A stretch of 64,000 nucleotides of DNA from Vibrio campbellii CAIM 519 = NBRC 15631 = ATCC 25920 (GCF_002163755.1 NZ_CP015864.1:620001-684000), one strand, 5' to 3'. Counted from the stretch's first letter, positions 1-7,967 are shown. Program-made: numbers and translations. The notes: generated by a model from the letters alone, not told the origin.

Positions 1-1
1 A

Positions 2-1216
2 ACTGATCCAACTGAACAGTTGAAATTGGTTGGCTCTGAGCTGTTCCTATCGGACGGAACACAACTTGACAGCGACCGTATCATCACTCGCTACTCTCCT
101 GTTCCTGTGGTTAAGTCATTAGAAGACGTTGAGTTCCTGCTGTTTACACCAGAAACAGGGACACCGACTGACGTCGTGATTTACCAACACGGCATCACAT
201 CAGCAAAAGAAAACGCCTACTCTTTCGCGTTCAACATGGTGAAAGCTGGCGTTGCTGTGATTGCAATCGACTTACCTATCCATGGTACTCGTAGCCTAGA
301 CGAACAACGCTCTGCTAACGCGGATGTACTGGCTTACTTGAACTTATCTAATCTGGCTGTGGCACGTGACAACCTTCGTCAAAGTGTGCTTGATGTTCTA
401 GGTCTTCGTGCAAGTTTAGTGGTTTCAGCGCAAGCGGGCCTTCTAGCAAGCAGCCCTCTTCAAGGCTTTAACCCAATGGCTGGCTCAAAAGTGAAGATGC
501 TTGGTCACTCACTGGGCGGCATCGTTGGCACTTCAGCGGTTGCAGCTGCAAATAACACGTTAGGTAGCCCAACAGCAGACGCGTTGTACACATTTAGTGG
601 TGCATCAATCCAAAACGCAGGTGGCCAAATTGGTAACCTACTGCTTGGTTCGTCTAACTTTGGTCCACAGATCAAACATAACCTGGCTTATGCAGCGTCA
701 GCAGACTATGCGAGCTACGCAGACGCATCTTGTGCAGAGCTATCAGATAAAGCGTGTTACGAGGCATTTGAACAAGTAGCAACAGAAGAGCAACTCAAAG
801 CACTTAACTCTGGTTTCTCTAGCTTTATCTATGCTGCGCAAACAACACTAGATACGGTGGATCCATTTACTAATGCAAGTGACCTAATGTCTACAGGTTC
901 ACTATCAACACCGTTCTTCATGACCGAAGTAGATGGTGATGCAACCGTTCCAAACAACGTACCTAAGGCGCCATTTGCTGGTACCGAGCCACTTGCGAAG
1001 AAGCTAGGCATGAAAACGGTTAACAGCTCAGACACTGCTGTGAATGCAACAGCAAGCTTTGTTCAGTTTAACGCAACAGCAACGCACAGCACGTTTGCTT
1101 CTCCAGCAGGGACACTGGCTGACTTTGACCATCACGTAGAAATGCAAATGGAAAATGCGGACTTCCTGATGGATGACATGCTGAGTGGTGTCACCAATAC
1201 CTCAGTGCTTAAATAA
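2..1216 (+). CDS. VolA/Pla-1-cef family lipase (5' partial)
   Basis: This is the C-terminal part of a serine hydrolase of the VolA / Pla-1-cef extracellular lipase family, whose members act on (lyso)phospholipids at the cell surface. The reading frame is open to the left edge, so the start and any lipoprotein signal lie outside the window. Visible catalytic elements are an oxyanion region around YQHGITS, the nucleophile elbow GHSLGG about 160 residues into the visible part, a likely acid in DGDATVPN and a likely histidine in ATHSTF near the C-terminus. The gene ends in a strong terminator. Family assignment comes from the motif order and the YQHG..DLPIHG region. The exact substrate is inferred from the family. 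Confidence 0.85.
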   Translation, partial: TDPTEQLKLVGSELFLSDGTQLDSDRIITRYSPVPVVKSLEDVEFLLFTPETGTPTDVVIYQHGITSAKENAYSFAFNMVKAGVAVIAIDLPIHGTRSLDEQRSANADVLAYLNLSNLAVARDNLRQSVLDVLGLRASLVVSAQAGLLASSPLQGFNPMAGSKVKMLGHSLGGIVGTSAVAAANNTLGSPTADALYTFSGASIQNAGGQIGNLLLGSSNFGPQIKHNLAYAASADYASYADASCAELSDKACYEAFEQVATEEQLKALNSGFSSFIYAAQTTLDTVDPFTNASDLMSTGSLSTPFFMTEVDGDATVPNNVPKAPFAGTEPLAKKLGMKTVNSSDTAVNATASFVQFNATATHSTFASPAGTLADFDHHVEMQMENADFLMDDMLSGVTNTSVLK

Positions 1217-1233
1217 GCTCTCACTTTAGACCT

Positions 1234-1258
1234 AAGCCCAGTTTCGACTGGGCTTTTT
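1234..1258 (+). terminator. Rho-independent terminator of the lipase gene
   Basis: A perfect 9-bp stem (1234-1242 with 1247-1255) closes a TTCG tetraloop and runs into a short T tract, 15 bases after the lipase stop codon. Confidence 0.9.
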
Positions 1259-1349
1259 CGTTTCTACGCTACCAAACCCTGAGTAACTTCCTCTGCTATA
1301 GTTAAATCGTTGTCTTTATCTAACTCAATTGTTTGAAAAGGAAAACTCT

Positions 1350-1559
1350 ATGCGCGTATTGACCGTGATTGCCACTGCACTACTTCTTGTCGCTTGCGGC
1401 AGCAGCCAATATCTTATGTCTACGGACGAAGGGAAAATCATCACTTCTTACGGTAAACCAGACTTAAATGAAGATACTGGCATGTACGAATATGAAGACG
1501 TAGATGGCAAAGAAATGAGCATTTCTAAAGACAAAGTCGTACAGGTTATTGAACGATAA
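1350..1559 (+). CDS. YgdI/YgdR-type (DUF903) small lipoprotein
   Basis: This 69-residue protein has a lipoprotein signal: a basic start, a hydrophobic stretch and a lipobox LLVAC with the cysteine at about residue 15. It should be lipid-anchored in the cell envelope. The rest (Y.MSTDEGKIITSYGKPDLN, then EDVDGKEMSISKDKVVQVIE) matches the short SH3-like YgdI/YgdR family, whose function is unknown. The start at 1350 is preferred over an upstream in-frame codon because an AAAAGGAAA ribosome binding site sits just before it and the lipobox spacing is right. The gene has its own terminator, so it is probably monocistronic. Confidence 0.85.
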   Translation: MRVLTVIATALLLVACGSSQYLMSTDEGKIITSYGKPDLNEDTGMYEYEDVDGKEMSISKDKVVQVIER

Positions 1560-1566
1560 AACGCAG

Positions 1567-1593
1567 TGCCCTCTGAAAATCAGGGGGCATTTC
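1567..1593 (+). terminator. Terminator after the small lipoprotein gene
   Basis: A 10-bp stem (1567-1576 with 1580-1589, one G-T pair) around an AAA loop is followed by TTT, eight bases after the stop codon. The following ~245 bases to phnA hold no gene that I can support. Confidence 0.75.
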
Positions 1594-1838
1594 TCATTCA
1601 TCTTGTAGAACTCTCGCCTCAATCAATAATAGTAATCAATGCAACTAATTCATCATTCGAAGCAATCAACACCTTTATTTATATTCTAGATATTATTTGT
1701 TTAGCCCATATTTTACATCTTCACTCCTTTCAGGTTGGAATATCGTAAAATCTCGCCTTTAATTCTCTAACACCCTTTTATTTCTCAGGATAAAGTGGAT
1801 AATACCGCCACCAAAAAACATTACTAAGGTGAGTCCTT

Positions 1839-2396
1839 ATGTCTATCGAAGCTACTCTGCTTGCTCGCTGCGAGTCAAAATGTGAACTGTGTTCTTCTGA
1901 ATCTCAACTAACTGCTTACGCTGTGCCACCACACGGTAACGTAACGGTTGATACTGCTATCATGGTTTGTGATAAGTGTTATGGTGAGATCGAAGATCCT
2001 AAAGACATTAACCACTGGCGCTGCTTGAACGACAGCATGTGGAGTCAGGTTCCTGCGGTACAAGTAACTGCATGGCGCCAACTTACTCGCCTAAACACTG
2101 AAAGCTGGGCTCAAGATGCTCTTGACATGATGTACATGGAAGAAGAGCAAATGAACTGGGCTATGAAAGGTATGTCTGCTGACGACAAAACTGTTGACTG
2201 CAACGGCACTGAACTTAAGAAAGGTGACGACGTAACAGTAATCAAAGACCTACCAGTTAAAGGTACAAACCAAGTGATTAAACAAGGCACGGTGATACGT
2301 GGCATAAGCCTTGGCGATGATCCGAAGCTTGTTTCTGGTAAGGCAAATGGTGGTCAGTCAATGTACGTGATTGCCGAATACTGCCGTAAAAAGTAG
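1839..2396 (+). CDS. phnA: PhnA domain protein (YjdM-like)
   Basis: This 185-residue protein belongs to the PhnA/YjdM family, once linked to phosphonate use but of uncertain role. An N-terminal zinc-ribbon-like part carries two CxxC pairs (CELC near residue 16 and CDKC near residue 44). The C-terminal PhnA domain is recognisable from DCNGTELKKGDDVTVIKDLPVKG and the KQGTVIRGISL strand. A ribosome binding site (AAGGTGAG) precedes the ATG. The protein is longer than the roughly 110-residue E. coli YjdM, with a helical middle rich in acidic residues, which is usual in Vibrio homologues. No phosphonate genes lie nearby, so a phosphonate role should not be inferred. Confidence 0.85.
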   Translation: MSIEATLLARCESKCELCSSESQLTAYAVPPHGNVTVDTAIMVCDKCYGEIEDPKDINHWRCLNDSMWSQVPAVQVTAWRQLTRLNTESWAQDALDMMYMEEEQMNWAMKGMSADDKTVDCNGTELKKGDDVTVIKDLPVKGTNQVIKQGTVIRGISLGDDPKLVSGKANGGQSMYVIAEYCRKK

Positions 2397-2424
2397 TGAC
2401 TGTTTTCCAGTGAAAATTTAAGAG

Positions 2425-2455
2425 AGGCGCTCGCATTTTTAGAGCGCCTTTTTTG
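2425..2455 (+). terminator. Terminator after phnA
   Basis: An 8-bp GC-rich stem (2425-2432 with 2442-2449) is followed by a run of T. It marks the end of the core genes and the start of the accessory region. Confidence 0.9.
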
Positions 2456-2915
2456 TTTCGGTGGAATATATTGCCCCATTATACCCCCCAAATTGTCCCA
2501 AAGGCCGAAGTTGGTCTTGCCGATTGTCCCAAAGAATCGTGATCCCTTTTTTGTCGTGAAATTTCATCACTAACTCATTGATAGTATGAACTAATCAAGA
2601 CGAAAGATTTCTATATGGTGCAACTTGAACACGCATGCCTTTGTTTTGAATGCTTGTCCTGTGAACCAGTACAGCTAGTGAAATTAACTCAAATTGTCCC
2701 ATGAGCTTTAGATTCACCTTGTCCTTACCCTCTCATAATCCTTCGACTTATCATGCGGAGGCATCAAGGTTATGCGCCACAAAGCGGTTTTATATCTGTT
2801 GCACATCATTATGTTGAATATGGTCAGGAAAGGCGGCATTATTCGGCGTTAAAATGCGGATAATCACCGTATAAGAAGCGTTATGTGCTGCTGACAAATT
2901 AAAGGATTTTAGCAA
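2456..2915. other. Non-coding accessory DNA with repeated TTGTCCCA words
   Basis: No ORF with a credible start is seen here. The octamer TTGTCCCA occurs three times (2493-2500, 2524-2531 and 2694-2701), the first two as TTGTCCCAAAG, and a related TTGTCC at about 2653. A similar AATTGTCCAAATT lies at about 6278, beyond the cassette region. A GTTATGT at 2880-2886 could be the core of an attC site preceding the SRPBCC cassette, but I could not find its partner arm, so this is only a suggestion. Confidence 0.35.
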
Positions 2916-3344
2916 GTGTATGAAATAGAGAAGATAATCGAAATCAATGCTCCAAAACGCAGGGTTTTTGAGGCGTTAACGAGTTGTCGTGAGATCCCCA
3001 AGTATTTCCCATTAAAAGAAGTTGTAAGCACGTGGGAAGTTGGCTCTGAAGTTTTGTACAAAGGTGAAGTAAATGGCTCCCCGTTTATTGACCATGGGAC
3101 AATTGAAACTCTGGAAAGGCCGAGTCTCTATTCATATCGATACTGGAGTGATAATCACGGAACAGAGCGAACCCCAGAGAACCATCTAGTAATTAGCTAT
3201 TCTTTGTCAGAAACTCCAGTTGGGACAGAATTGAAGTTAGTACAAAGTAACATTCATTCAGAGGAACTCTACAAGCTCATGGAAACGCAGGTTTGGGATT
3301 TCTTACTAGGGTCTTTGAAGCATCACCTTGAGGCCCACACATAA
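2916..3344 (+). CDS. SRPBCC / AHSA1-like small-ligand-binding protein
   Basis: This 142-residue protein has the features of the SRPBCC (START-like) helix-grip fold: the opening strand and helix IEINAPKRRVFEALTS, W-x-V-G-S in the middle (TWEVGSEV), and a long C-terminal helix after G-T-E-L-K-L. Such proteins bind small hydrophobic ligands; no substrate can be inferred. The start is GTG with AAAGGA about nine bases upstream. An out-of-frame ATG at 2920 is ignored. The stop codon overlaps the start of an attC site, which marks it as a cassette gene. It is the only gene here whose attC is on the plus strand. Confidence 0.7.
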   Translation: MYEIEKIIEINAPKRRVFEALTSCREIPKYFPLKEVVSTWEVGSEVLYKGEVNGSPFIDHGTIETLERPSLYSYRYWSDNHGTERTPENHLVISYSLSETPVGTELKLVQSNIHSEELYKLMETQVWDFLLGSLKHHLEAHT

Positions 3345-3454
3345 CAAACTGCTCAAGAGTGATTCGCAACGCGTGGCATTTGTACCACGCGTTTCTTGTG
3401 CATCATAAAGGCGATTACACCCTTGCGTTACGCATCACGCTCAGTAGTTAAACT
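3339..3454 (+). repeat. attC recombination site (plus orientation)
   Basis: The site begins at the SRPBCC stop with TAACAAACTG, matched by CAGTAGTTA at 3443-3451. The inner arm AGAGTGATTCGCAACG is matched by the near-complement of CGTTACGCATCACGCT. It ends in GTTAAAC (3448-3454), which fits the GTTRRRY core. The left arm closely resembles the published V. cholerae repeat (VCR), as recalled from knowledge of that family. Confidence 0.8.
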
Positions 3455-3667
3455 CAATTTTCACCATTAAGCGTCTTGCCAGTGGTGGTGGCCATATGAC
3501 CCGAAAAATTTTCATTTCGCGAGCTGTAGCCGCGTTTGTGCTCTATAACACGTCAGAAGAACCTAGTTTAACTTTCGGTATCATAAAGAATTAGACATAT
3601 ACGCTATCAACCAATACTCCAATGTGGCATATTGCTGGCCTATATTTTATATCTCATGGTTTTTCTA

Positions 3668-4096
3668 ATGAATAAATGCTTCCTTATACCTTTATGTCTG
3701 CTTGCTTCTACAAATATATACGCAGATGAAACACAACCTATTGATTGCTCACACCTTTCAGGGCAATGGACTGCTACAAACTCTTCTAGTTTAATCATGT
3801 ATGTTACAGACCCCCAACCTGGCTCTTGTGGTACAGACTGTACAACGTTAACTATGAGCTATTCATTAACGCCGGATGTAGAACATACCTCGAAAATCTA
3901 CTGCCATGAGGGGCAAGCGGGAATCAGCAATAAAGGCCCAATGGTTTTCTCATTTGAAGGGGCGCAAGGTGGGCACTCTATTGGAACTTTTAATCGACAG
4001 CTGAACTTACTTTGGGCTGGCGTCTTACCAAAAGATAAAAACCGAAACTGGATACCTCAGATGGACAGTTACTGGTTCGAGAAAACTAAGAGCTAG
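3668..4096 (+). CDS. Hypothetical secreted protein (cassette region)
   Basis: The 142-residue product starts with a clear signal peptide (MNKCFLIPLCLLASTNIYA), so it is probably periplasmic or surface exposed. The mature part has five cysteines, including SCGTDC, which suggests disulfides, and ends in SYWFEKTKS. I do not recognise the family. The start at 3668 gives the best signal peptide; in-frame ATG (3656) and TTG (3632) codons lie upstream and none has a strong ribosome binding site. It lies between a plus-strand and a minus-strand attC and has its own terminator. It is therefore either an independently expressed cassette gene or unrelated DNA trapped between two arrays. Confidence 0.6.
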   Translation: MNKCFLIPLCLLASTNIYADETQPIDCSHLSGQWTATNSSSLIMYVTDPQPGSCGTDCTTLTMSYSLTPDVEHTSKIYCHEGQAGISNKGPMVFSFEGAQGGHSIGTFNRQLNLLWAGVLPKDKNRNWIPQMDSYWFEKTKS

Positions 4097-4108
4097 ATTA
4101 TCAATACA

Positions 4109-4140
4109 AAAATGCCGTCCAGGTGACGGCATTTCTTTTT
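4109..4140 (+). terminator. Terminator after the secreted protein gene
   Basis: A perfect 10-bp stem (4110-4119 with 4125-4134) encloses CAGGT and is followed by a T-rich tail, 13 bases after the stop codon. Confidence 0.85.
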
Positions 4141-4262
4141 GATAACTTATACTCACAGAAGTTGTGAGCCAGGCTACCACGACGCTCAATTTGGACGCCG
4201 TAAACACTAAACTTGACCCAAACCCAAAATGCCAAGCGTGGTGAATCAGTCTTAAACGCTTT
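4141..4262 (-). repeat. attC-like site, diverged (minus orientation)
   Basis: Read on the minus strand, the site starts next to the GNAT stop codon with GCGTTTAAGACTGATTCACC, followed by ACGCTTGGCATTT. This is the left arm typical of Vibrio superintegron repeats. The right end is degenerate: GTTATC near 4142 is the best core candidate. It is the most diverged of the four sites and may no longer recombine. Confidence 0.6.
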
Positions 4263-4263
4263 A

Positions 4264-4695
4264 CTAGCTGTTTTGGACGCCAACGATAGAAAAGTGGTGA
4301 CTAGCGATGTTGAAACCTTCGCGTAAATAGAACTTATGTGCTGAAAAACGCTGAACGCCAGAGTCCAAATGTATTTGTTCGCAACCGATTTCTAGAGCAT
4401 ATGTTTTGAACCAATCGATAATAAATTTACCTACTCCACTCGAGCGAAATTGTGCATTAGTTACTAAGTCTTCAATGTAGATATGCTTACCCCGAGCAAG
4501 ATTTTCACCTACGCTAAAGCCTGCTGCTGCTAGTACGCCCTCTGACGATTTGATATAAACGACTTGGTAACCATTTGATTGCTGCTTCTCGATCTGACCA
4601 GACAAAGTATCTAAGTTGTAATTTGGGCGAAGTTGTAACAACACTTCTAGGACTGACTCGTGATCAGAGTTTTTTTCTAAAAATTGTACTTCCAT
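4264..4695 (-). CDS. GNAT-family N-acetyltransferase (cassette gene)
   Basis: This 143-residue protein has the GNAT fold pattern: an N-terminal strand-helix with LLQLRPNYN, the central strands VVYIKS and AAAGFSV, and acetyl-CoA binding motif A in IYIEDLVTNAQFRSSGVGK (R-S-S-G-V-G). It probably transfers an acetyl group to a small molecule or peptide amine; the acceptor is unknown. The ATG is preceded by GGAG and lies 18 bases after the core of the attC belonging to the next cassette upstream, and its stop abuts its own attC. This short leader without promoter is typical of cassettes. GNAT genes are frequent cargo of Vibrio superintegrons. Confidence 0.85.
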   Translation of the reverse strand: MEVQFLEKNSDHESVLEVLLQLRPNYNLDTLSGQIEKQQSNGYQVVYIKSSEGVLAAAGFSVGENLARGKHIYIEDLVTNAQFRSSGVGKFIIDWFKTYALEIGCEQIHLDSGVQRFSAHKFYLREGFNIASHHFSIVGVQNS

Positions 4696-4712
4696 GTTTT
4701 CTCCATTTTGAT

Positions 4713-4833
4713 GGCTAACGCCCTGTTATCGTTTGAGCAACGCAATACCGATGCCGCGGTATAACACCTTAAACATCAGAGGTAACGCATAGCGAAAATG
4801 CTACGCGTTGCGAATCACTCTTAAAGTTGTTAT
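4713..4833 (-). repeat. attC recombination site (minus orientation)
   Basis: On the minus strand it starts TAACAACTTTAAGAGTG, continues with GATTCGCAACGCGTAGCATT and ends at GTTAGCC (4713-4719), which fits the GTTRRRY core. It shares long identical stretches with the site at 5226-5348, as expected for one species-specific repeat type. Confidence 0.85.
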
Positions 4834-4835
4834 TA

Positions 4836-5192
4836 CTAAAATTCCTCGCGAGTATCACGTTCTTCATATTGTTGGAAATCCAATTCGATTAAGCCGTCAT
4901 CATTGAGGACAAACAATACGCTTTCATGTTCGATATCAGCTTCGTTCATATCAGAGCAACCACGATAGACTTCCCAATCGTATGAATAATCGAGTTTGTA
5001 TTGATTACTGCCCACAAAAGAAATCTTTTCGACTTCTATACCATTAACGTTGTGAGCCATATGGTCTATATGAGATAGATCTGGGATAAGTTTCTGTTCA
5101 AAGTCACTTTTGTTTTCAGATAGAAATCTATTTAACTCTTCGCACAAGTGAGCGCCATTAACTAAGGGTTGAGATGAGCTAGAAAAGAACAT
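4836..5192 (-). CDS. Hypothetical cassette protein
   Basis: This 118-residue acidic protein is not recognised. It has an N-terminal amphipathic helix region (LCEELNRFLSENKSDFEQKL), a beta-rich middle (VEKISFVGSNQYKLDYSYDWEVYRG) and an acidic tail (QYEERDTREEF). It has no signal peptide or membrane segment, so it is probably cytoplasmic. The ATG at 5192 has GGAG at the right distance; an in-frame TTG at 5207 would include that site in the coding region and is less likely. It lies between two attC sites in the same orientation and forms one complete cassette with the site at 4713-4833. Confidence 0.65.
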   Translation of the reverse strand: MFFSSSSQPLVNGAHLCEELNRFLSENKSDFEQKLIPDLSHIDHMAHNVNGIEVEKISFVGSNQYKLDYSYDWEVYRGCSDMNEADIEHESVLFVLNDDGLIELDFQQYEERDTREEF

Positions 5193-5225
5193 TTTGAAAT
5201 ACTCCAAAGCCTATTTGAATTTTTG

Positions 5226-5348
5226 TACTAACGCCCTGCTAAGAGTTGAGCAAAGCAAAACCGATGCTTACGCATACCACCTTAAACACAATACACAACG
5301 CATAGCGAAAATGCTACGCGTTGCGAATCACTCTTAAACAGTTTGTTC
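5226..5348 (-). repeat. attC recombination site (minus orientation)
   Basis: On the minus strand it starts GAACAAACTGTTTAAGAGTG and ends at GTTAGTA (5226-5232). The riboflavin-synthase-like frame terminates inside its left arm (TAA at 5334-5336), so that gene was carried by this cassette. The left arm is identical over about 40 bases to the site at 4713-4833. Confidence 0.85.
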
Positions 5349-6058
5349 GTTCTTTGCCCCACTGAGTGCCTGAGATTTATAGCCTATTGAGTCCAAATCA
5401 ACCCCCTGCTCTAAAAGGAGTTTTTCAAACAATGGTAATAGTGGTCCAAGGTTTTCATTTAGCGTATCACGAACCGTGTCAACAACTACTTGGGTACCAC
5501 ACTCAATTTCTATATTGATAAAGTCACCACTGACTTTTGATTCGAAAACCGTCACTCTACGAGTCTCAGGAATAAGCCAAACTTCAAACCAACCTTCATG
5601 CTTATTTACGTCAGCGACTGTCAAGCTCGCTCCATTTAGATCTATATAACCTTTAGGGAAAACGTACCTTTTCCAAGCATCAGGGAGCGCTAAGCGAACA
5701 CAATAGTTATCCTCAATTTGTTTTACTTCGACGATAGCTACATTAAAGTCCACATGCCCAGATAGCGGGTGACCACCTATTTCTACCCCATCTTTTGCCG
5801 CTCTCTCTGCGTTCACTAATTGGGATGAGCAATACTTACTCAGAGTTGTTATCAAGAGGCTTTGCAGCATTACGTCGAACTTAACACGAACATCTGACTG
5901 TATCTCAGTAACTGTCAGGCACACACCGTCGCAATGCTTGCCCCGACTTCTAGATCAGTACAAAAGCCTTTGGGGAAGTCGATAACAAAAGTTCTAATCC
6001 CTCTTTGATCTGTCACATCAACAACTTCGGCTACCGCCTTTACCATCTGAGTTGCCAT
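5334..6058 (-). pseudogene. Riboflavin synthase alpha-like gene, frameshifted
   Basis: The two reading frames together encode a protein of the riboflavin synthase family, in which two lumazine-binding barrels convert two 6,7-dimethyl-8-ribityllumazine molecules to riboflavin. From ATG 6058 the first frame reads MATQMVKAVAEVV..., collinear with the N-terminus of E. coli riboflavin synthase, to ...LEVGASIA. The frame is then lost near 5925-5935 and resumes as VCLTVTE. The length (725 bases from start to stop) and the missing residue before DGVCLTV fit loss of one or four bases. Later motifs are intact: ERAA, IGGHPLSGH, KGYIDLNGASLTV, and a C-terminal tail longer than usual. The usual N-terminal F-T-G-I is replaced by A-T-Q-M, so even an unbroken protein might not be a normal synthase. 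Sequencing error or programmed frameshifting are alternatives. Confidence 0.75.
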
Positions 6059-6737
6059 GGTACTTGATATTGGGCTTTGCTCCCGCTTGCAGCAAAGTCA
6101 CCCACTTGTCGGAGAGTGGTTATAACCTCTCTTTTCTATTCTTCGTGTCACGCACTGGTCTTCTCTGCCGCTGATTGATAAGACGCCGACCGCAATCGCT
6201 TCCTGCTGTAATTTTTAGGAGAGGCACATACGGCCTTCAGAGCTTCTCTGGAATAAATTCACCTACTCTAACCCTTAAATTGTCCAAATTCTTAGTTAGA
6301 ACCCTAAAATCCTTACTTAGCTTCAAATAAATTTAATGTAATTATTAATTACATTTTTCAAAATAATTTAATATTAACAATTTGAATTATAAATCGTTAA
6401 ATCATTCAGGAGTATTAAACTTGCTTGCAAGATCAATTTTTCACAAAAAACAAAAAACAAAAAGTGATAATTTAATAATCATCGGCTATTGTGCCTGTCA
6501 TATCTTTATTTAAGAATTTCTCTTATGGTTCAGGCTTGTAAATACATTTCATAGATTATAATCAAAATGATCAAGTCTGAGTTAATATGCAGAAAAATAA
6601 CTCTAAAATGAAATGCAACTTATTAAAAACAAAAGTATCGATACTTATTTATAAAAATTTCATTATCAATCTAAAATTTAAATACAGGAAAATTATCTAA
6701 TTAAGTATCGATCTTACTAAATAAAAAAGGAAAGAAC
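6059..6737. other. Intergenic region, structured then very AT-rich
   Basis: No gene is visible. The first ~200 bases can form local hairpins, for example 6075-6081 with 6091-6097 around CCCGCTTGC, and a GGTTATAACC palindrome near 6117. I looked for an FMN riboswitch ahead of the riboflavin-synthase-like gene and did not find its conserved core. From about 6290 to 6737 the sequence is strikingly AT-rich and presumably holds the promoter of the histidine decarboxylase gene. Confidence 0.5.
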
Positions 6738-7898
6738 ATGCCTTTATCTGCTCAAAAACAGCTAAAACTGGATCGTTTTATTCAAGATATAAACGATAAA
6801 TCCACAAGTTTTATGGGCTATCCGATTTCAACTGACTTCGACTACCAACAATTAACTGAATTAATAAACTACCCTTTAAATAACCTTGGAGATCCTTTTG
6901 CCAAGTCCACTTGGCAAGTTGATAGCAGAGAATTTGAATGTGAGGTTATTGAATTCTTTGCCAAACTTTTTCGTGCTCCTGAAGATGATTGGTGGGGGTA
7001 TGTCACTAATGGAAGCACTGAAGCAAACCTATACGCGCTGTATTTAGCACGTGAGCTTTATCCAAAAGGGATTTGTTACTTCTCAAAAGAGACTCATTAC
7101 TCTGTGGCTAAAAACTTACATTTATTGAATATGCCTCATATCATGATTCAGAGCGATGACAAAGGCGTTATTGACTATGATGACCTGAGGGAGAAGCTTG
7201 AAGATAATCAAGATTTACCTGCTATTATCTTTTCCAATAGCGGAACGACAATGACTGAAGCAAAAGATGATATAAAGAAAATACGAATAATCCTAGAAGA
7301 GCTCTCAATTTCTAAAAATTATATCCATAGTGATAGTGCATTATGCGGTGCAATTAATCCTTTTTTAACACCTAGACCATCATTTGATTTTGAGGATGGT
7401 GCTGATAGCGTTTCACTTAGTGGTCATAAATTTATAGGCTCACCAGTGCCTTGTGGAGTCATTATAGCTCGTAAATCAAATGTCGATAGAATAGCGCGCT
7501 CTATTGCTTATATTGGGTGTTTAGATACAACTATTTCTGGTTCACGTAACGGATTCACACCCATGGTTCTTTGGCATGCTATAAATTGCTTAGGTATTGA
7601 TGGTATCAAAAAACGTGTATTTCATAGCTTATCAATAGCAGAATATACTGAAAAAAAATTAAAAAAGATTGGTATTAAGGCCTGGAGAAACCCTAACTCT
7701 ATTACCGTCGTATTTCCGGAAGTATCTGAATTTATAAAAAACAAATACCAATTAGCAACTGCAAATGGCCAAACACATATAATCTGCATGCCTAACATGA
7801 AAACTTCTGATATCGACAATTTTATTCTAGAATTACATAAAAATATAAAAAACACTTTCAGTGGTGAAATGTCAACTCCTTGTTTAATTGAAATTTAA
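6738..7898 (+). CDS. hdc: PLP-dependent histidine decarboxylase
   Basis: This 386-residue cytoplasmic enzyme converts histidine to histamine and CO2 using pyridoxal phosphate. It belongs to the group II decarboxylases and matches the length of the Gram-negative histidine decarboxylases such as AngH of V. anguillarum. Diagnostic features are STSFMGYP near the N-terminus, VTNGSTEANLYAL for phosphate binding, SNSGTTMTEAKDD, HSDSALCGA with the cofactor-contacting aspartate, and the Schiff-base lysine in SLSGHKFIGSPVPCG. An AAGGA site precedes the ATG. Base composition and codon use are more AT-rich than flanking genes, which suggests acquisition. No histidine/histamine antiporter or siderophore genes lie nearby, so acid resistance, histamine release or supply to a distant siderophore cluster are all possible. 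Confidence 0.9.
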   Translation: MPLSAQKQLKLDRFIQDINDKSTSFMGYPISTDFDYQQLTELINYPLNNLGDPFAKSTWQVDSREFECEVIEFFAKLFRAPEDDWWGYVTNGSTEANLYALYLARELYPKGICYFSKETHYSVAKNLHLLNMPHIMIQSDDKGVIDYDDLREKLEDNQDLPAIIFSNSGTTMTEAKDDIKKIRIILEELSISKNYIHSDSALCGAINPFLTPRPSFDFEDGADSVSLSGHKFIGSPVPCGVIIARKSNVDRIARSIAYIGCLDTTISGSRNGFTPMVLWHAINCLGIDGIKKRVFHSLSIAEYTEKKLKKIGIKAWRNPNSITVVFPEVSEFIKNKYQLATANGQTHIICMPNMKTSDIDNFILELHKNIKNTFSGEMSTPCLIEI

Positions 7899-7930
7899 AA
7901 TTTTATTATCCATAATGCAGCCTAACGAAA

Positions 7931-7967
7931 TAAAAGGGTTTAGATTAACTTTAATCTGAGTCCTTTT
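7931..7967 (+). terminator. Probable terminator of hdc
   Basis: An imperfect stem (about 7932-7947 with 7952-7966) with an ACTT loop ends in TTTTT, 33 bases after the hdc stop. Confidence 0.6.

Larger units (their letters stand above)
3339..5348. mobile_element. Cluster of integron gene cassettes without an integrase
   Basis: Four attC-like sites are spread over about 2 kb, alternating with short genes that start within a few tens of bases of an attC core and end in or at the next attC. This is the layout of integron cassettes. No intI-like tyrosine recombinase is encoded in the window, so the region fits a CALIN (cluster of attC sites lacking an integrase) or a fragment shed from a Vibrio superintegron. 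Three attC sites read on the minus strand and one on the plus strand. The SRPBCC gene (2916-3344) and the riboflavin-synthase-like gene (5334-6058) belong to the flanking cassettes. Confidence 0.75.

Noticed and set aside
1566..1748. Open frame after the small lipoprotein gene
   Set aside because: It starts at the terminator hairpin and has no ribosome binding site; the composition is non-coding.
2745..2890. A further attC site before the SRPBCC gene
   Set aside because: A GTTATGT core-like word exists, but no complementary arm was found, so it was not listed as attC.
6075..6097. tRNA-like hairpin near the riboflavin-synthase-like start
   Set aside because: It is a single stem-loop with no cloverleaf, no acceptor and no CCA.
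6059..6290. FMN riboswitch ahead of the riboflavin-synthase-like gene
   Set aside because: The conserved FMN aptamer core was searched on the minus strand and is not present, although small hairpins are.
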